Assembly (NCBI GenBank): GCA_021300095.1
Contig: JAJTHV010000022.1
Coordinates: forward strand, 1-60,685
DNA: 60,685 bases
Direction of reading: 5' to 3'
Source of the DNA: Flammeovirgaceae bacterium
GTDB lineage: Bacteria; Bacteroidota; Bacteroidia; Cytophagales; Cyclobacteriaceae
Shown: one piece after another, positions 16,751 through 25,155 of the stretch
Numbering within the stretch: the first letter of the stretch is position 1
Layout of the letters: every line of letters starts with the position of its first letter
Translations under genes and position numbers: made by a program
The notes under the pieces: generated by a model
What the model saw: only the letters and a program-made list of their open reading frames with translations
What the model was told of the DNA's origin: nothing
The model's database searches: none

Positions 16751-17845
16751 CTATGCCTTTCGTTGCGGACGCCAGTTTAAAATTGGTTTTTCAAAGAGGT
16801 AATAACTCAAAGTTACCAAAGCAGTCGTGAGCAAAGCAATCAAACCGATGGCTAGCCAAAATGAAATTGTGTAGTGGTTAAAGACATATTCTGATAGAAG
16901 GATGGCTACCATGTGTAACAAATAAATTCCATAACTCATTTTACCACCCATCGAAAGCAGCTTTAATCTCCCCAAACGAAAACACGCGTTGGATGAAAAT
17001 GCTTGTTCGATCAGAATAACAACTGCCATGAGAGGAAATCCGATAATAGCAATACAATCGCCCCAATGAAAATATTCGGATAGCCGGTAGTTGAATAGGA
17101 TCAAAAGAAAAAAGCCAACATACAACCAACGCATGTGATTCCGAGAGAAAAAAACAACCAGTCGATCGAGTCGATCTTTTTTATAAACAGCAACGAATGC
17201 TAATGCAGCACCTATCATCAAAGGCGCTAAACCAGATAGCGTGTGATAGCGATGACCTCCGTTCACACGAAAAAGGATTGAAAGGAAAACAAGCGAACTC
17301 ACCAACGGTAGAAAAATCTTTTGGTGTCGGACTAAAATAATAATCACCAGCGGCCAAAGTAAATAAAATTGTTCTTCTATCGCCACACTCCATTGCACAC
17401 CTAAGATTCCGCTTTGTGGCCATACTCCATAGATATTGTCAAAATTAGCCAGGAATGTTGAATACAAAAGTGGATTGGCTTTTTCCGTTAACGAAGCATC
17501 GAGGAAAGGATGGAAGATAAAACCAAGAATAAGCACCACAAAGTACAATGGCCAAATTCGCAAGATACGCCTTGCATAAAAAATGCTCAGCTGTATGGAT
17601 CCTTCCTGCTTTGCTTCCTCCAATAGCAGGTGAGTAATCAGGAAACCACTCAGAACAAAAAAGAAAGAAACGCCCCACTCCCCACCGCTGCCATCCAATG
17701 AGATGGCGATGATAAAATATTTCTTGATGGAATCATCCGGAAAATAAAAGTTGCGCGTGATATGTTCTCCCATCACAGCCAAGGCGGCTAGTAACCGAAG
17801 CGCATCCAGATTTTCAAAATAAACACGCTCCTTACGCTCATTCAT
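16751..17845 (-). CDS. Acyltransferase 3 family (OafA/YrhL-like) membrane protein
   Basis: 364 residues with about ten membrane segments. The signature start NLDALRLLAALAVMGEH has the catalytic-type His near the first helix, followed by FFFVLSGFLITHLL and QWSVAIEEQFYLLWPL, all typical of the family. It moves an acyl group (often acetyl) from the cytoplasm to a surface sugar or lipid. Here it lies just downstream of mtgA (12 bp), so an envelope polysaccharide or peptidoglycan precursor is a sensible but unproven acceptor. Confidence 0.88.
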   Translation of the reverse strand: MNERKERVYFENLDALRLLAALAVMGEHITRNFYFPDDSIKKYFIIAISLDGSGGEWGVSFFFVLSGFLITHLLLEEAKQEGSIQLSIFYARRILRIWPLYFVVLILGFIFHPFLDASLTEKANPLLYSTFLANFDNIYGVWPQSGILGVQWSVAIEEQFYLLWPLVIIILVRHQKIFLPLVSSLVFLSILFRVNGGHRYHTLSGLAPLMIGAALAFVAVYKKDRLDRLVVFFSRNHMRWLYVGFFLLILFNYRLSEYFHWGDCIAIIGFPLMAVVILIEQAFSSNACFRLGRLKLLSMGGKMSYGIYLLHMVAILLSEYVFNHYTISFWLAIGLIALLTTALVTLSYYLFEKPILNWRPQRKA

Positions 17846-17857
17846 AGTCTTACAAAA

Positions 17858-18556
17858 CTATTGAAGCACCGCTTGTATATCAGGATCAGATTCAAGGTTA
17901 TTCATTTGCCCCATGATCCAATACGATCTGCGCTGCACATACGATGACAACGGCTTGATGAGATATTTTTTGGGGTTTGGTAGAATGGCAGCTATTTGTG
18001 CGGCTTCCTGTCGTGTTAATTTCTTAGCCGACTTTTTATAATAGTGCCGGCTTGCCGCCTCGATTCCAAAAACTCCTTTCCCCATTTCAGCCACGTTGAG
18101 GTACACTTCGAGTATGCGCTCCTTGCCCCATAGTAACTCAATCATAAAGGTGAAATACACTTCCAATCCTTTTCGCAGCCAACTTCGTCCTTGCCATAAA
18201 AAAACATTCTTCGCCACTTGCTGACTGATCGTAGAGGCACCGCGCACCCGCTTGTGTTTTTTTTGATTATTTTTCATGGCTTTCTCTATGCTCTTCCAAT
18301 CAAAGCCATTGTGCTCGGGGAACAACTGATCTTCAGATGCCATTACCGCCAAACCTGCATATTTCGATATGTCCGCCCGTTCAACATAATCCCGCTTCAA
18401 TCCATATCCTTGAAACAAACTTCCAACTTGTGTGAGGGTGATGGGTGGATCGACCCATTTCAATACAATGATGTAAACCAATTGAAGTACAAACAAAATC
18501 AAAAAGAGATTTCTGATTTTACGGAGTATCTTTTTTATGCGGGGAGACAAAGCCAT
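17858..18556 (-). CDS. mtgA: Monofunctional peptidoglycan glycosyltransferase
   Basis: 232 residues: a short cytoplasmic tail, one membrane anchor (about 15-32) and a GT51 domain. The catalytic Glu lies in ASEDQLFPEHNG, and the family motifs RGASTISQQVAKN and WGKERILEVYLN follow. It polymerises lipid II into glycan strands at the outer face of the inner membrane, without a transpeptidase domain. Its ATG shares one base with the stop codon of the GNAT gene (TAATG), so the two are translationally coupled. Confidence 0.93.
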   Translation of the reverse strand: MALSPRIKKILRKIRNLFLILFVLQLVYIIVLKWVDPPITLTQVGSLFQGYGLKRDYVERADISKYAGLAVMASEDQLFPEHNGFDWKSIEKAMKNNQKKHKRVRGASTISQQVAKNVFLWQGRSWLRKGLEVYFTFMIELLWGKERILEVYLNVAEMGKGVFGIEAASRHYYKKSAKKLTRQEAAQIAAILPNPKKYLIKPLSSYVQRRSYWIMGQMNNLESDPDIQAVLQ

Positions 18557-19077
18557 TACGAATTTAGAATTTTCTCCAACACCACAAATTCCAAGGCTTG
18601 CTTCGGAATGCCCCAGCGCGTATCGGGAACTATAAACGGTTTACGCTCGCCCGTCAGGCGGTAGCCATGACGCACATACCAGTCAATCAGTTCTTGTCGC
18701 ACAGAAATGACTGTCATATAAATTTTTGAACACTGCTGAGTCACCGCATATACTTCGGCTTCTGCTAAAAGCTTTTTGCCAATTCCCTTTCCCTGCGTAT
18801 CTGGTTTTACCGAAAGCATCCCAAGATAAATTTTATCACCATCTTTTCGCAACTCCACACATCCCAAAAGCTGTTGCTCTTCTATACACAGCAACACCGT
18901 GGTATCCGCTTTTTGAATTAAATCGCGCAGCGCCTCTTCATCAATGCGTGTGCCATCCAACAAATCAGCTTCGGTGGTCCACCCTTTTTTAGAGCTTTCA
19001 CCCCGATAAGCAGAGTTCACCAATTGATTGAGCGCGGCAGCATCGGCCACAGTAGCAGTAGAAATTTGCAACGACAT
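18556..19077 (-). CDS. GNAT-family N-acetyltransferase
   Basis: 173 residues from the ATG at 19077. The longer frame from 19122 is rejected since it would overlap the divergent gene and cover the promoter. The acetyl-CoA loop is in LSVKPDTQGKGIGKKLL (about 93-109), preceded by the beta-4 strand KIYLGML and followed by the alpha4-beta6 element. It moves an acetyl group from acetyl-CoA to an amine; the substrate is unknown. It heads the mtgA-acyltransferase run. Confidence 0.87.
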   Translation of the reverse strand: MSLQISTATVADAAALNQLVNSAYRGESSKKGWTTEADLLDGTRIDEEALRDLIQKADTTVLLCIEEQQLLGCVELRKDGDKIYLGMLSVKPDTQGKGIGKKLLAEAEVYAVTQQCSKIYMTVISVRQELIDWYVRHGYRLTGERKPFIVPDTRWGIPKQALEFVVLEKILNS

Positions 19078-19082
19078 AGATC

Positions 19083-19112
19083 CAAATATATTAATTTGCA
19101 TGCTCTCGCAAA
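19083..19112 (-). promoter_or_regulatory. Promoter of the GNAT-mtgA run, possibly leaderless
   Basis: On the minus strand TTTG (19112-19109), 18 bp, then TATATTTG (19090-19083) match the Bacteroidota -33/-7 consensus. The -7 box ends 5 bp before the ATG at 19077, so transcription would start at about the first codon. The box is inside the gap shared with the divergent regulator at 19116. Confidence 0.6.
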
Positions 19113-19115
19113 TAT

Positions 19116-20258
19116 ATGGCATATAAAATCGACCTATTCAGCATCTTCATTTTCTTAGGAATTGTGCAGGCCGCATTTTTGTGCTTGTTCTTTTTTTCTA
19201 TTAAAAGCCGAAACTTCAACACCAACTTTTTCCAAGGCGTGATGATTTTCAGCATGGCTGCCTGCAGTTTTGAAATTTTGCTCTGCTATACAGGTGTCAT
19301 CATCAATATGCTTTGGCTGGTTGATTTTTCAGAGCCACTATCATTTGTCATTGGACCCGCTTTTTACTTAATGACGTTCCATTTGATCCAAGGCCAACTA
19401 CCGAGGCGGTGGTACCTGCATTGGGTGCCCGCTTTAATTTGGCTGATTCTACAAATTCCGTTTTTGATTCAGGGAAACGATGTAAAGTTCAATGCCTGGA
19501 TTGGTTCTTATCACCCACCCGGTCTGTCATTTATTGATGATACACCTGATTTTTTTAATCCACCGTATCATTCCGAAATTATATTGGCGCACCTCTCAAT
19601 TTATGTTGTGTTGGGGTTACTACTGGCCGTAGAGGCATTTAAACAAAAACAACAATCATTTTTCAATACCCAAGTCACAGCATTACAAAAAGTGCGTTCA
19701 GCCATGGTGCAGGTAGGCCTTGTCGTGTTATTGATTTTCACCGTTAAAATTTTTAATCGCGATGACATGGGCGACCACTTGTTTGCAGCTTACACCACCA
19801 TTCCTATTTATCTGATCAGCTTTCAGGTGATCCGTCAATCCGGATTTTTTAAGCAATCCACCATTATCGAAACTACCAAATACAAAAGTTCTTCTCTCTC
19901 GGCCGAAGATCAAGCTCTCATCTTAGATAAATTAAAAAACCTGATGAGTGAAAAGAAATTATACCTTCAGCCCAACTTCACACTGCCCGATTTGGCCGAA
20001 CAACTCAACGTATCGGTGCATCAGGTGTCGCAAGCAATCAACGATGGACTTGGCAAAAGTTTTTTCGAAATGCTGTCCGAACATCGCATTGAAGAAGCCA
20101 AAGTACTGTTGATTGCAAAGTCCAATATTAAAGTAGAAGAAATTGCTGAAGAGGTGGGTTACAATTCGAAATCATCCTTCAACACGGCTTTTAAAAAATT
20201 AGTTGGCATGACACCAAGCGAGTGGCGTGCAACAGCCGAAAAACAAAAGAGGGGCTAA
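19116..20258 (+). CDS. Membrane-bound AraC-family transcription regulator
   Basis: 380 residues. The first 245 hold about seven membrane helices (first at about 8-28), and the last 100 an AraC-type double helix-turn-helix: LPDLAEQLNVSVHQVSQAIN and KVEEIAEEVGYNSKSSFNTAF, ending with GMTPSEWR. This layout is a common Bacteroidota regulator in which a membrane domain probably senses a lipid or membrane signal. It faces the GNAT gene across a gap of 38 bp and so may control it, but this is inference. Confidence 0.88.
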   Translation: MAYKIDLFSIFIFLGIVQAAFLCLFFFSIKSRNFNTNFFQGVMIFSMAACSFEILLCYTGVIINMLWLVDFSEPLSFVIGPAFYLMTFHLIQGQLPRRWYLHWVPALIWLILQIPFLIQGNDVKFNAWIGSYHPPGLSFIDDTPDFFNPPYHSEIILAHLSIYVVLGLLLAVEAFKQKQQSFFNTQVTALQKVRSAMVQVGLVVLLIFTVKIFNRDDMGDHLFAAYTTIPIYLISFQVIRQSGFFKQSTIIETTKYKSSSLSAEDQALILDKLKNLMSEKKLYLQPNFTLPDLAEQLNVSVHQVSQAINDGLGKSFFEMLSEHRIEEAKVLLIAKSNIKVEEIAEEVGYNSKSSFNTAFKKLVGMTPSEWRATAEKQKRG

Positions 20259-20289
20259 CGCCCCCCTCACCCTACACTCCTACATCTGT

Positions 20290-20739
20290 TTATTGTCCCG
20301 TTTCATTGGCTTTTGCATATTCCAGCGTAGGGCCATCGCAGTGCCCCCAGGTTCCTTGCAACAGTTCTGCCGAAACAGACTGCAATCGTTCTTTTGGGTA
20401 GCAACTTGTTTTCAGTTCATCTCCACTGGTATATGTTAACTCCATAAATTGTTGATCCGATTCGGAAACCGTGGTAAATGTGCCGGTCGCTGTCTTTGTA
20501 GCGTTATCTTGTTGGCGATATCTGCTAAAAGTGCCATCGTTGTTAAAAACATAATACTCCTGCCACTGCATCGCTGATCCCGTGGTCGATCCTAATCCCC
20601 ACGCTCCCGTCATTTTCACCAACACCCACTTTTGCTGACTGGTCGTAACCAACTCCTTGGGCTTTTCGCTCAGTGGCGACTCCTTTGTACAACTTGCCAG
20701 AGCCGCTACCAGTAATGAGATTAAAACTATGTTTCTCAT
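20290..20739 (-). CDS. Small lipoprotein, lipocalin-like
   Basis: 149 residues with a signal peptide and lipobox (LLVAALASC, Cys about 17). The mature part has features of the lipocalin-like lipoprotein group common in Bacteroidota: KWVLVKMTGAWG, YYVFNNDGTFSRYR and repeated beta strands, and ends with cysteines. Probably anchored in the outer membrane with an unknown ligand. It is convergent with the AraC gene (31 bp). Confidence 0.75.
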   Translation of the reverse strand: MRNIVLISLLVAALASCTKESPLSEKPKELVTTSQQKWVLVKMTGAWGLGSTTGSAMQWQEYYVFNNDGTFSRYRQQDNATKTATGTFTTVSESDQQFMELTYTSGDELKTSCYPKERLQSVSAELLQGTWGHCDGPTLEYAKANETGQ

Positions 20740-20900
20740 ATTTTAAATTTTTGTTTCTACGACTTTGACACGCGCCCCCACCCAAAAGGTTGGAAAGCAG
20801 TCTAAACCGCGTTCGAATTTATAAAATCGGCCTTCCTGTCTATAAAAACAGCCTTACCTTGGCGAACCGCTCCCGTTTCTTTGCCCAAAATCTAAAACAC

Positions 20901-22064
20901 ATGATCGCCACTGAAACCCCTTCCCTCACCGAACGCAGACACGACCTCGACTGGCTGCGCGTAATCGCCATCATTATTCTCCTTTTTTTCCACACCGGCA
21001 TGTGGTTCAACAACTGGGGCTGGCACGTAAAAAACAACGAGCTCACCACCTCCTTCCAATATTGGATGATCTGGTCGCACAACTTCCGCATGCAGTTGCT
21101 GCTCTTTATTTCCGGGGCGGGCACTTTCATTGCCCTTGGCTCGCGCACTTCAAGCCAGTTTCGCAAAGACCGCTACAAGCGCCTGCTAGTGCCGCTCATC
21201 TTTGGTATGCTCGTCATCGTGCCACCTCAAATCTTTTACGAGCGCATCAGTCAATACACCAGCTACTGGGATTTCTATAAAACCGTTTTTCAATTCAAAC
21301 CTTACCCTGAAGGCGGAAGCCTCAGTTGGCATCATCTCTGGTTCATTTTATACTTACTTGTTTACTCCATGCTTGCACTGCCATTTTTAAAATACCTGCG
21401 ATCACCCAACTCCGAAAACTTCCGACAAAAGTGCAACAAGGTACTCTCATCGCCTGCCGCCATGTTATTCATTCCATCTATTTTAATACTCATCAGCCAA
21501 ATCATTTTGCGCCCTTACTTCCCCGAAGAGACGCATGACCTACTGAAAGACTGGGCATATTTCGTCTATTACTTTTCGTTCTTCCTCATGGGCAGCATCT
21601 GCTACTCCATCCCTACACTGTGGCAAGCCATCGGCAACAATCGAAAATATTTTCTGGTCGCACTGGTTTTCGCGCTCATTCCATTCTATGCGTGCTATCT
21701 ACATTTCCGCGAACTCATCACGCTGCCTGCACATATCGATACCATCGAAACCATTTTTGATGTCAGCGCCATTTTTGTCAGTTGGTTCACCGTCATCACC
21801 ATCATCGGATTCGGTCAGCACTACCTCAACAAACCCAGTCGCTGGCTCGCGCCCATCAACGAAGGTCTCTATCCATTTTATATTTTACATCAGTCAGTCA
21901 TCATTGCCATCGGGTACTACGTGTGTCAATGGGACTGGAGCATCTCCGCCAAATATTGGATGATCTGCTTTCTCACAGCTGCCAGTTGCACCGCTTTTTA
22001 TGTTTGGATCATTCGCCCATTCAACATCATGCGCTTTTTATTTGGTTTGAAAACAAAGAAATAG
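20901..22064 (+). CDS. Acyltransferase 3 family membrane protein (OpgC/MdoC-like)
   Basis: 387 residues from the ATG at 20901. An upstream in-frame ATG at 20790 adds 37 residues with no homologous pattern and is not preferred. RHDLDWLRVIAIIILLFFHTG is the usual first helix with Arg and His, and about ten membrane segments follow. A His-rich loop SLSWHHLWF is also typical of the succinyltransferase OpgC group. Probable role: adding acyl groups to periplasmic or surface glycans. The substrate is unknown. Confidence 0.85.
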   Translation: MIATETPSLTERRHDLDWLRVIAIIILLFFHTGMWFNNWGWHVKNNELTTSFQYWMIWSHNFRMQLLLFISGAGTFIALGSRTSSQFRKDRYKRLLVPLIFGMLVIVPPQIFYERISQYTSYWDFYKTVFQFKPYPEGGSLSWHHLWFILYLLVYSMLALPFLKYLRSPNSENFRQKCNKVLSSPAAMLFIPSILILISQIILRPYFPEETHDLLKDWAYFVYYFSFFLMGSICYSIPTLWQAIGNNRKYFLVALVFALIPFYACYLHFRELITLPAHIDTIETIFDVSAIFVSWFTVITIIGFGQHYLNKPSRWLAPINEGLYPFYILHQSVIIAIGYYVCQWDWSISAKYWMICFLTAASCTAFYVWIIRPFNIMRFLFGLKTKK

Positions 22065-22080
22065 AAATTAAGGCTTTGGG

Positions 22081-22200
22081 GGCATGGCTTACTCAAAACG
22101 CATTCCATGCGTTTTGAGCGCCACCGGGCTGTCGGCAGTCGCCACCCATCGCACAGTCCACTTCGGGCTCCAATGCATGCCTCCATCCCTTGCCCACGCC
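22081..22200 (-). ncRNA. Candidate structured RNA
   Basis: On the minus strand GGCGTGG (22200-22194) pairs with CCATGCC (22087-22081), one G-U pair, closing a 120-nt domain. Inside is a perfect 11-bp hairpin (CTCAAAACGCA, 22118-22108, with TGCGTTTTGAG, 22102-22092). Blocks AAGGGATGGAGGC and GACAGCCCGGTGGCG resemble, from memory, a recurrent intergenic motif of flavobacteria and related groups. No coding gene on the minus strand lies next to it, and a frame that crosses it looks accidental. I cannot name the family. Confidence 0.45.
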
Positions 22201-22306
22201 AGCACGTAGCTTATCTGTACTTCCTCATTCATCGTGTAGCAAGGCAGAGATCGACCTATAGAAAAATTGACTGAAAAGACCCAAATTTGAATACCAACAA
22301 AACAAT

Positions 22307-22537
22307 ATGGGGACACTTGAATTGAAATCAGATCTACATAAAATCCTAGACAGCATTGAAAACGAACAGCTGCTGCGGACAGTTTATGATTTCCTAAAGC
22401 AAAGAGAGACTGGAAAGGAAGGGCAGATATGGAACACGCTGACCGAAGAACAAAAGAAGGAAGTTTATATATCATACGAAGAATCTCAAGACGACAATAA
22501 TCTAATTGCTTGGGAAACTGTTAAGATGAAGTATTAA
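22307..22537 (+). CDS. Small antitoxin-like protein
   Basis: 76 residues, acidic and helical, with LKSDLHKILDSIENEQLLRTVYDFL and a C-terminal tail like those of RelB/ParD-type antitoxins in Bacteroidota. Its stop codon overlaps the start of the decayed toxin gene (TAATG), the usual coupling in toxin-antitoxin pairs. With a dead toxin, it may be under relaxed selection or may serve as an orphan regulator. Confidence 0.62.
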   Translation: MGTLELKSDLHKILDSIENEQLLRTVYDFLKQRETGKEGQIWNTLTEEQKKEVYISYEESQDDNNLIAWETVKMKY

Positions 22538-22705
22538 TGCAGGTTTATGTTACACCAAGAGCCGAATAGAATTTTGATTCAATAGTAAATTAGAGGATTT
22601 CAATTATCGCGGCAAACAAGATTACTTTACAGAGTTAGGGACAACAAGATTATCATACTCGCATTTTTTGACGTTAGACAAGACCCAAATAAAAAATTTG
22701 GCTAA
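22537..22705 (+). pseudogene. Remnant of a RelE/ParE-type toxin gene
   Basis: The ATG at 22537 opens MQVYVTPRAE, a typical ParE/RelE start, followed at once by an in-frame TAG, then NFDSIVN and another TAG. In another frame the end reads YRVRDNKIIILAFFDVRQ, then DPNKKFG and a stop at 22705, the characteristic C-terminus of these RNA-cleaving or gyrase-poisoning toxins. About 170 bp remain of the 290-300 bp expected, so the gene has two nonsense codons, at least one frameshift and an internal deletion. It must be inactive. Confidence 0.75.
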
Positions 22706-22722
22706 ACCTACGCCTAACAACC

Positions 22723-22738
22723 CAAACGTTATCGTTTG
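22723..22738. other. Short hairpin downstream of the toxin remnant
   Basis: CAAACG-TTAT-CGTTTG is a perfect 6-bp stem with a 4-nt loop. It is preceded by GCCTAAC (22712-22718), the inverse core of integron attC sites, but no GTTRRRY partner follows. Probably the remains of a terminator or cassette end. The rest of 22706-22781 shows no gene. Confidence 0.35.
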
Positions 22739-22781
22739 CCCTCTCACAAAAAATAAGTAGCTTCCCTTTTGATTTTAACCT

Positions 22782-24023
22782 ATGAAGCCCTTTCTACTTG
22801 CAATTGTAGCATTGATCTGCTTGCAATGCTCCACTAACAATCAACCACCCATTACGTGGCAAACCATTGAGAAGTCTCTACAGACACAACTCATCACTGC
22901 TGCCGATGGCGACACCATTCATCTGCCGGAAGGCCATTTCATGTTTACCAAAAGCATTACGCTTGATGGCAAAAAGAACATCCTCATCAAAGGCAAAGGG
23001 TTAGACAAAACCATCCTCAGCTGGAAAAACCAAACTGAAGGAGCCGAAGGCCTTCATATCAGCAACGGAAAAAATATTGTACTCGAAGATTTCTCCATCG
23101 AAGATGCCAAAGGCGACAACTTGAAAGTAAACGACACACACGGAATTACCTTTAGAAGAATACGCTCCGCCTGGGCCGAAGGCCCAAAAACAGAAAACGG
23201 TGCATACGCGCTCTACCCGGTTTTATGTACACGCGTGCTCATCGAAGAGTGCATCGCCATGGGCTCTTCGGATGCTGGAATCTACGTGGGCCAATCTGAT
23301 TCAGTGATCATCCGCAACAACAAAGCCTACTGGAATGTAGCGGGCATTGAAGCCGAAAATTCCAAGTGGGTCGAAATCTACGGCAACGAAGCCTACGAAA
23401 ACACAGGCGGCCTACTCATCTTCGATTTACCCGGACTCACGCGCTACGGCCACACTGCCAAAGCATACAAAAACAACATCCACGACAACAACCACGAAAA
23501 TTTTGCGCAGAAAGGAAATGTGGTGGCCAGCATACCGCCCGGAACCGGTGTAATGATTCTCGCCACCCACAATGTCGATTTTTATGACAACACGCTCACC
23601 GACAATCGCACGGTAGGCGTGGGCATCGTCAGCTACGAAATGGTTGCTGCCCTCAACGAAGGAGAGCAACAACAAGAAGGTGCCATTGGTGGGGTGCAAT
23701 CCGTCAACAACCGCTTCCGCGAAGATTCACTCTACAATCCGTTTCCGTATCATATCAACATTCATCACAATCAATTTGAAAACAGCCACTGGTTTCCGAC
23801 CATGCAAAGCGACATTGGCAAACTCTTGCTCACCAAATCATTTTTCGACACACCCGATGTAGTGTATGATGGCATCGAAAATCCGAAACAAAAAGAGCGC
23901 AACATCTGCGTTTCTGAAAATGGTGAAATCACCTTCATGAACTTAGATGCCGCCAACGATTTCAAAGCGCTATCCAAAGATGGTGCGGCATTCGCCTGCG
24001 ACAAGAAAGCTGCAATGCCATGA
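22782..24023 (+). CDS. Secreted parallel beta-helix lipoprotein
   Basis: 413 residues with a lipobox (LICLQC, Cys about 15). Repeated strands with Asn and Asp at turns (for example IKGKGLDKTILSW, ISNGKNIVLEDF, NNKAYWNVAGIEAENS) show a right-handed parallel beta-helix, as in polysaccharide lyases. The family (TIGR03805-like) is regularly paired with the diheme cytochrome encoded next, whose start overlaps its stop by 4 bp. No catalytic site is clear, and the substrate is not known. Confidence 0.85.
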   Translation: MKPFLLAIVALICLQCSTNNQPPITWQTIEKSLQTQLITAADGDTIHLPEGHFMFTKSITLDGKKNILIKGKGLDKTILSWKNQTEGAEGLHISNGKNIVLEDFSIEDAKGDNLKVNDTHGITFRRIRSAWAEGPKTENGAYALYPVLCTRVLIEECIAMGSSDAGIYVGQSDSVIIRNNKAYWNVAGIEAENSKWVEIYGNEAYENTGGLLIFDLPGLTRYGHTAKAYKNNIHDNNHENFAQKGNVVASIPPGTGVMILATHNVDFYDNTLTDNRTVGVGIVSYEMVAALNEGEQQQEGAIGGVQSVNNRFREDSLYNPFPYHINIHHNQFENSHWFPTMQSDIGKLLLTKSFFDTPDVVYDGIENPKQKERNICVSENGEITFMNLDAANDFKALSKDGAAFACDKKAAMP

Positions 24024-25084
24024 ACACATTTTTAAGATGCAGCGCATTGATTTTACTAATGGCTGCCTGTCAACAAAAAAAGCCGGAGGTCATTGTTGCT
24101 CAAGAAGAAGTATCACTCGCGACTAACCTCAGCGCGTTAGGTCCTGAAAAATTATCGAGCTATGATTTCTTCAAAGGCGAATTAAAAAATCTACAACCGG
24201 TCGAAGGCGTAATCGGCTACACGCTCAACTCTCCTTTGTTCAGTGACTACGCATTTAAAAAACGGTTTGTCAAAATCCCGAAAGGAAAAAATGTAAGCTA
24301 CCATGCTACCGAAGTGCTCAACTTTCCGGAAGGCACGGTTTTGATCAAAAATTTTTATTACCCGTCCGACTTCCGTAAACCGGAAGAACAGAAACGAATT
24401 TTAGAAACGCGCCTGCTTATTTTAGAAAACGGAAACTGGAAAGCACTGCCCTACATTTGGAATGACGAGCAAACCGAAGCGTATCTGGAAGTGGCCGGAA
24501 AAAATATCGAAGTGGAATGGATTCATTTCAATGGCGAAAAACGAAAAGTGAATTACTCTGTGCCGAATGTCAATCAATGCAAGGGTTGTCATTTGCATGG
24601 CGATCAACTTTCGCCCATCGGCCCCAGCGCTCGTCAACTGAACAGTAATGATGTTTCCACGAATCAACTACTTGCATGGCAACGCGCGAATGTGTTAGAC
24701 GGCTTGCCCGATCTTAAAAGCATTCCACTTCTCGCCTCCTACGAAAACAAAAATGAATCTATCGATCAACGCGCACGTGCCTGGCTCGAAATCAATTGTG
24801 CGCACTGTCATCGTGCAGATGGACCAGCAAAAACAAGCGGGCTTCATTTACTCGCATCATTGAATGCCAGCGCGCAACTGGGCATCGGCAAAGCACCCGT
24901 GGCTGCAGGCAAAGGTTCTGGTGGGCGATTGTTTGGGATTGTTCCCGGCAAACCGGAAGAATCCATTTTGCAATACCGCATCGAATCGACACATCCCGGA
25001 ATCATGATGCCCGAGTTGGGAAGAAAACTTGTGCACGAAGAAGGAGTTGAACTCGTGCGCCAATGGATCAGTGAAATGAAATAG
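24020..25084 (+). CDS. Diheme c-type cytochrome, SO2930/HNE_0200-like family
   Basis: 354 residues with a lipobox (LLMAAC, Cys about 16). Two heme c motifs are visible, CKGCH (about 191-195) and CAHCH (about 260-264), so two hemes are attached in the periplasm. The N-terminal half (LSSYDFFKGELKNL, LNSPLFSDYAFKKRF, FPEGTVLIKNFYYP) is the conserved domain of this family. It is translationally coupled to the beta-helix gene and no electron partner is encoded nearby. The pair probably acts as an oxidoreductase on a carbohydrate-like substrate, which is inference. Confidence 0.88.
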   Translation: MNTFLRCSALILLMAACQQKKPEVIVAQEEVSLATNLSALGPEKLSSYDFFKGELKNLQPVEGVIGYTLNSPLFSDYAFKKRFVKIPKGKNVSYHATEVLNFPEGTVLIKNFYYPSDFRKPEEQKRILETRLLILENGNWKALPYIWNDEQTEAYLEVAGKNIEVEWIHFNGEKRKVNYSVPNVNQCKGCHLHGDQLSPIGPSARQLNSNDVSTNQLLAWQRANVLDGLPDLKSIPLLASYENKNESIDQRARAWLEINCAHCHRADGPAKTSGLHLLASLNASAQLGIGKAPVAAGKGSGGRLFGIVPGKPEESILQYRIESTHPGIMMPELGRKLVHEEGVELVRQWISEMK

Positions 25085-25113
25085 CTCAACCCAAATGAAC
25101 TGAAGTGAATTTG

Positions 25114-25129
25114 AGAACCGAAAGGTTCT
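25114..25129. repeat. Hairpin with GAAA loop after the diheme cytochrome gene
   Basis: AGAACC-GAAA-GGTTCT is a perfect 6-bp stem closed by a GNRA-type tetraloop, followed by TCGCATACTC without a T tract. It may protect the 3' end of the beta-helix/cytochrome transcript. Confidence 0.4.
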
Positions 25130-25155
25130 TCGCATACTCAGACAAGTACAATGCT

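Noticed and set aside
18218-18664. A 148-residue frame on the plus strand
   Set aside because: It lies opposite mtgA and the GNAT gene, both of which have clear family motifs, and shows no protein features of its own.
22089-22475. A 128-residue frame on the minus strand
   Set aside because: It crosses the antitoxin gene and the candidate structured RNA, has no recognisable protein pattern, and is best seen as accidental.
22712-22738. Integron attC-like site (GCCTAAC core) after the toxin-antitoxin remnant
   Set aside because: No GTTRRRY partner core follows at the right distance, and the hairpin CAAACG-TTAT-CGTTTG is too short for an attC site. A single 7-bp core match is expected by chance.
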